Positions 4,724 to 5,199 of a stretch of 5,199 nucleotides of DNA are shown piece after piece. The stretch's first letter is position 1. Each line of letters starts with the position of its first letter. Origin of the DNA: DATBDM01 sp036269915 (lineage in GTDB: Bacteria; Actinomycetota; Thermoleophilia; Solirubrobacterales; Solirubrobacteraceae). A program made the translations under genes and the position numbers. Location: positions 1 to 5,199 of the forward strand of contig DATBDM010000177.1 in the NCBI GenBank assembly GCA_036269915.1, read 5' to 3'. Under the pieces are notes generated by a model. It had not been told where the DNA came from and did not search any database. It saw nothing but the letters and a program-made list of their open reading frames with translations.

Positions 4724-5199
4724 CGGCCCTCGACGGGCTCAAGGTCCTCGACCTCACCCGGCTGCTGCCCGGTGGGTTCTGCACGCTGCTGCTCGCCGAC
4801 TTCGGGGCCGACGTGATCAAGGTCGAGGACACCGGCATGGGCGACTACGTGCGCTGGGCGCCGCCGCACTACGAGGGCGCCGACCCGTCCGCGGGCGGCG
4901 CGCTGTTCCTCTCGCTCAACCGCGGCAAGCGCTCCGTGCGGATCGACCTCAAGTCCGAGGCCGGGCGCGACGTGCTGCTGCGCCTCGCGGTCGACGCCGA
5001 CGTGCTCGTCGAGTCCTTCCGCCCCGGCGTGCTCGACCGGCTCGGCGTCGGCTGGGAGCGGCTGCGCGAGGTCAACCCGCGGCTCGTCTACTGCGCGATC
5101 TCGGGCTACGGCCAGGACGGCCCGTACCGCGACCGGGCCGGCCACGACATGGACTACCTGGCGCTCGGCGGCCTGCTCGGGCTGACCGGCGCCGGCGCG
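4720..5199 (+). CDS. CaiB/BaiF family, alpha-methylacyl-CoA racemase-like, N-terminal part (cut by right edge)
   Basis: The first 160 codons of a class III CoA-transferase-fold protein. Visible: LDGLKVLDLTRLLPGGFCTLLLADFGADVIKVED (4-37), the Rossmann-type CoA-binding start; LFLSLNRGKRSVRIDLK (62-78); ADVLVESFRPGVLDRLGVG (93-111); LVYCAISGYGQDGPYRDRAGHDMDYLALGGLLGLTG (122-157). The GHD motif (H142-D143) matches the GHDINY region of alpha-methylacyl-CoA racemases, whose His126 is a catalytic base, whereas CoA-transferases such as formyl-CoA transferase have GYD with Asp as nucleophile. Racemase chemistry, interconverting 2R- and 2S-methylacyl-CoA before beta-oxidation, is therefore favoured over CoA transfer, but the second catalytic Asp and the C-terminal half lie outside the window. 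The ATG at 4720 overlaps the BKACE stop (ATGA), so the two are co-translated. Confidence 0.9.
   Translation, partial: MTALDGLKVLDLTRLLPGGFCTLLLADFGADVIKVEDTGMGDYVRWAPPHYEGADPSAGGALFLSLNRGKRSVRIDLKSEAGRDVLLRLAVDADVLVESFRPGVLDRLGVGWERLREVNPRLVYCAISGYGQDGPYRDRAGHDMDYLALGGLLGLTGAGA

Noticed and set aside
4579..5145. Minus-strand open frame of 188 aa opposite the BKACE end and CaiB/BaiF start
   Set aside because: It spans the junction of two well-supported plus-strand genes and shows no motif; it is a codon-bias artefact.
1..5199. CRISPR array, tRNA/rRNA, insertion sequence or phage attachment site
   Set aside because: No regularly spaced repeats, no tRNA-like cloverleaf or rRNA signature, no transposase motif or terminal repeats were seen; coding sequence fills nearly the whole window.

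Overview
The window is very GC-rich (by eye well over 65%), with strongly G/C-ending codons, GTG starts, overlapping stop/start codons and one likely leaderless promoter. This fits a high-GC actinobacterium. The protein style (many separate acyl-CoA enzymes, a ureohydrolase with a SDCT motif) would suit Thermoleophilia/Solirubrobacterales, but that narrower placement is a guess and no marker gene is present.

Layout. Bases 1-329 (minus) carry the N-terminal 109 codons of an acyl-CoA dehydrogenase that runs off the left edge. A 60-bp divergent gap holds a near-perfect 16-bp palindrome (339-354). From 390 three genes run rightward with no gaps: a crotonase-fold enoyl-CoA hydratase/isomerase (390-1172), an arginase/ureohydrolase-family protein (1169-1846, GTGA overlap) and an acyl-CoA carboxylase carboxyltransferase (beta) subunit (1846-3393, TGATG overlap). 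A small GlsB/YeaQ-type membrane protein (3434-3712, minus) converges on this operon. A 135-bp divergent gap contains an 18-bp inverted repeat and a second copy of the palindrome (3819-3834). A second rightward operon follows: a BKACE-type beta-keto acid cleavage enzyme (3848-4723) and, with an ATGA overlap, a CaiB/BaiF-family protein of alpha-methylacyl-CoA racemase type (4720 to the right edge, cut at 160 codons).

How the genes may work together. Acyl-CoA dehydrogenase, carboxyltransferase, hydratase, racemase-like protein and beta-keto acid cleavage enzyme look like parts of a catabolic route for a branched or otherwise unusual acyl-CoA, in the style of leucine or acyclic isoprenoid breakdown (dehydrogenate, carboxylate, hydrate, cleave). 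The substrate cannot be read from the sequence. Several enzymes differ from characterised relatives at specificity or catalytic positions: the hydratase lacks one of the two crotonase glutamates, the carboxyltransferase has Tyr where PCC has Asp, the cleavage enzyme has Val where lysine-pathway Kce has Glu, and the ureohydrolase lacks the first metal-ligand His, the loop His and the guanidinium-binding Glu.

The strongest non-coding signal is the repeated palindrome, which sits just upstream of both catabolic units and not upstream of the small membrane protein. It suggests that one repressor, encoded outside the window, controls both units as a regulon.
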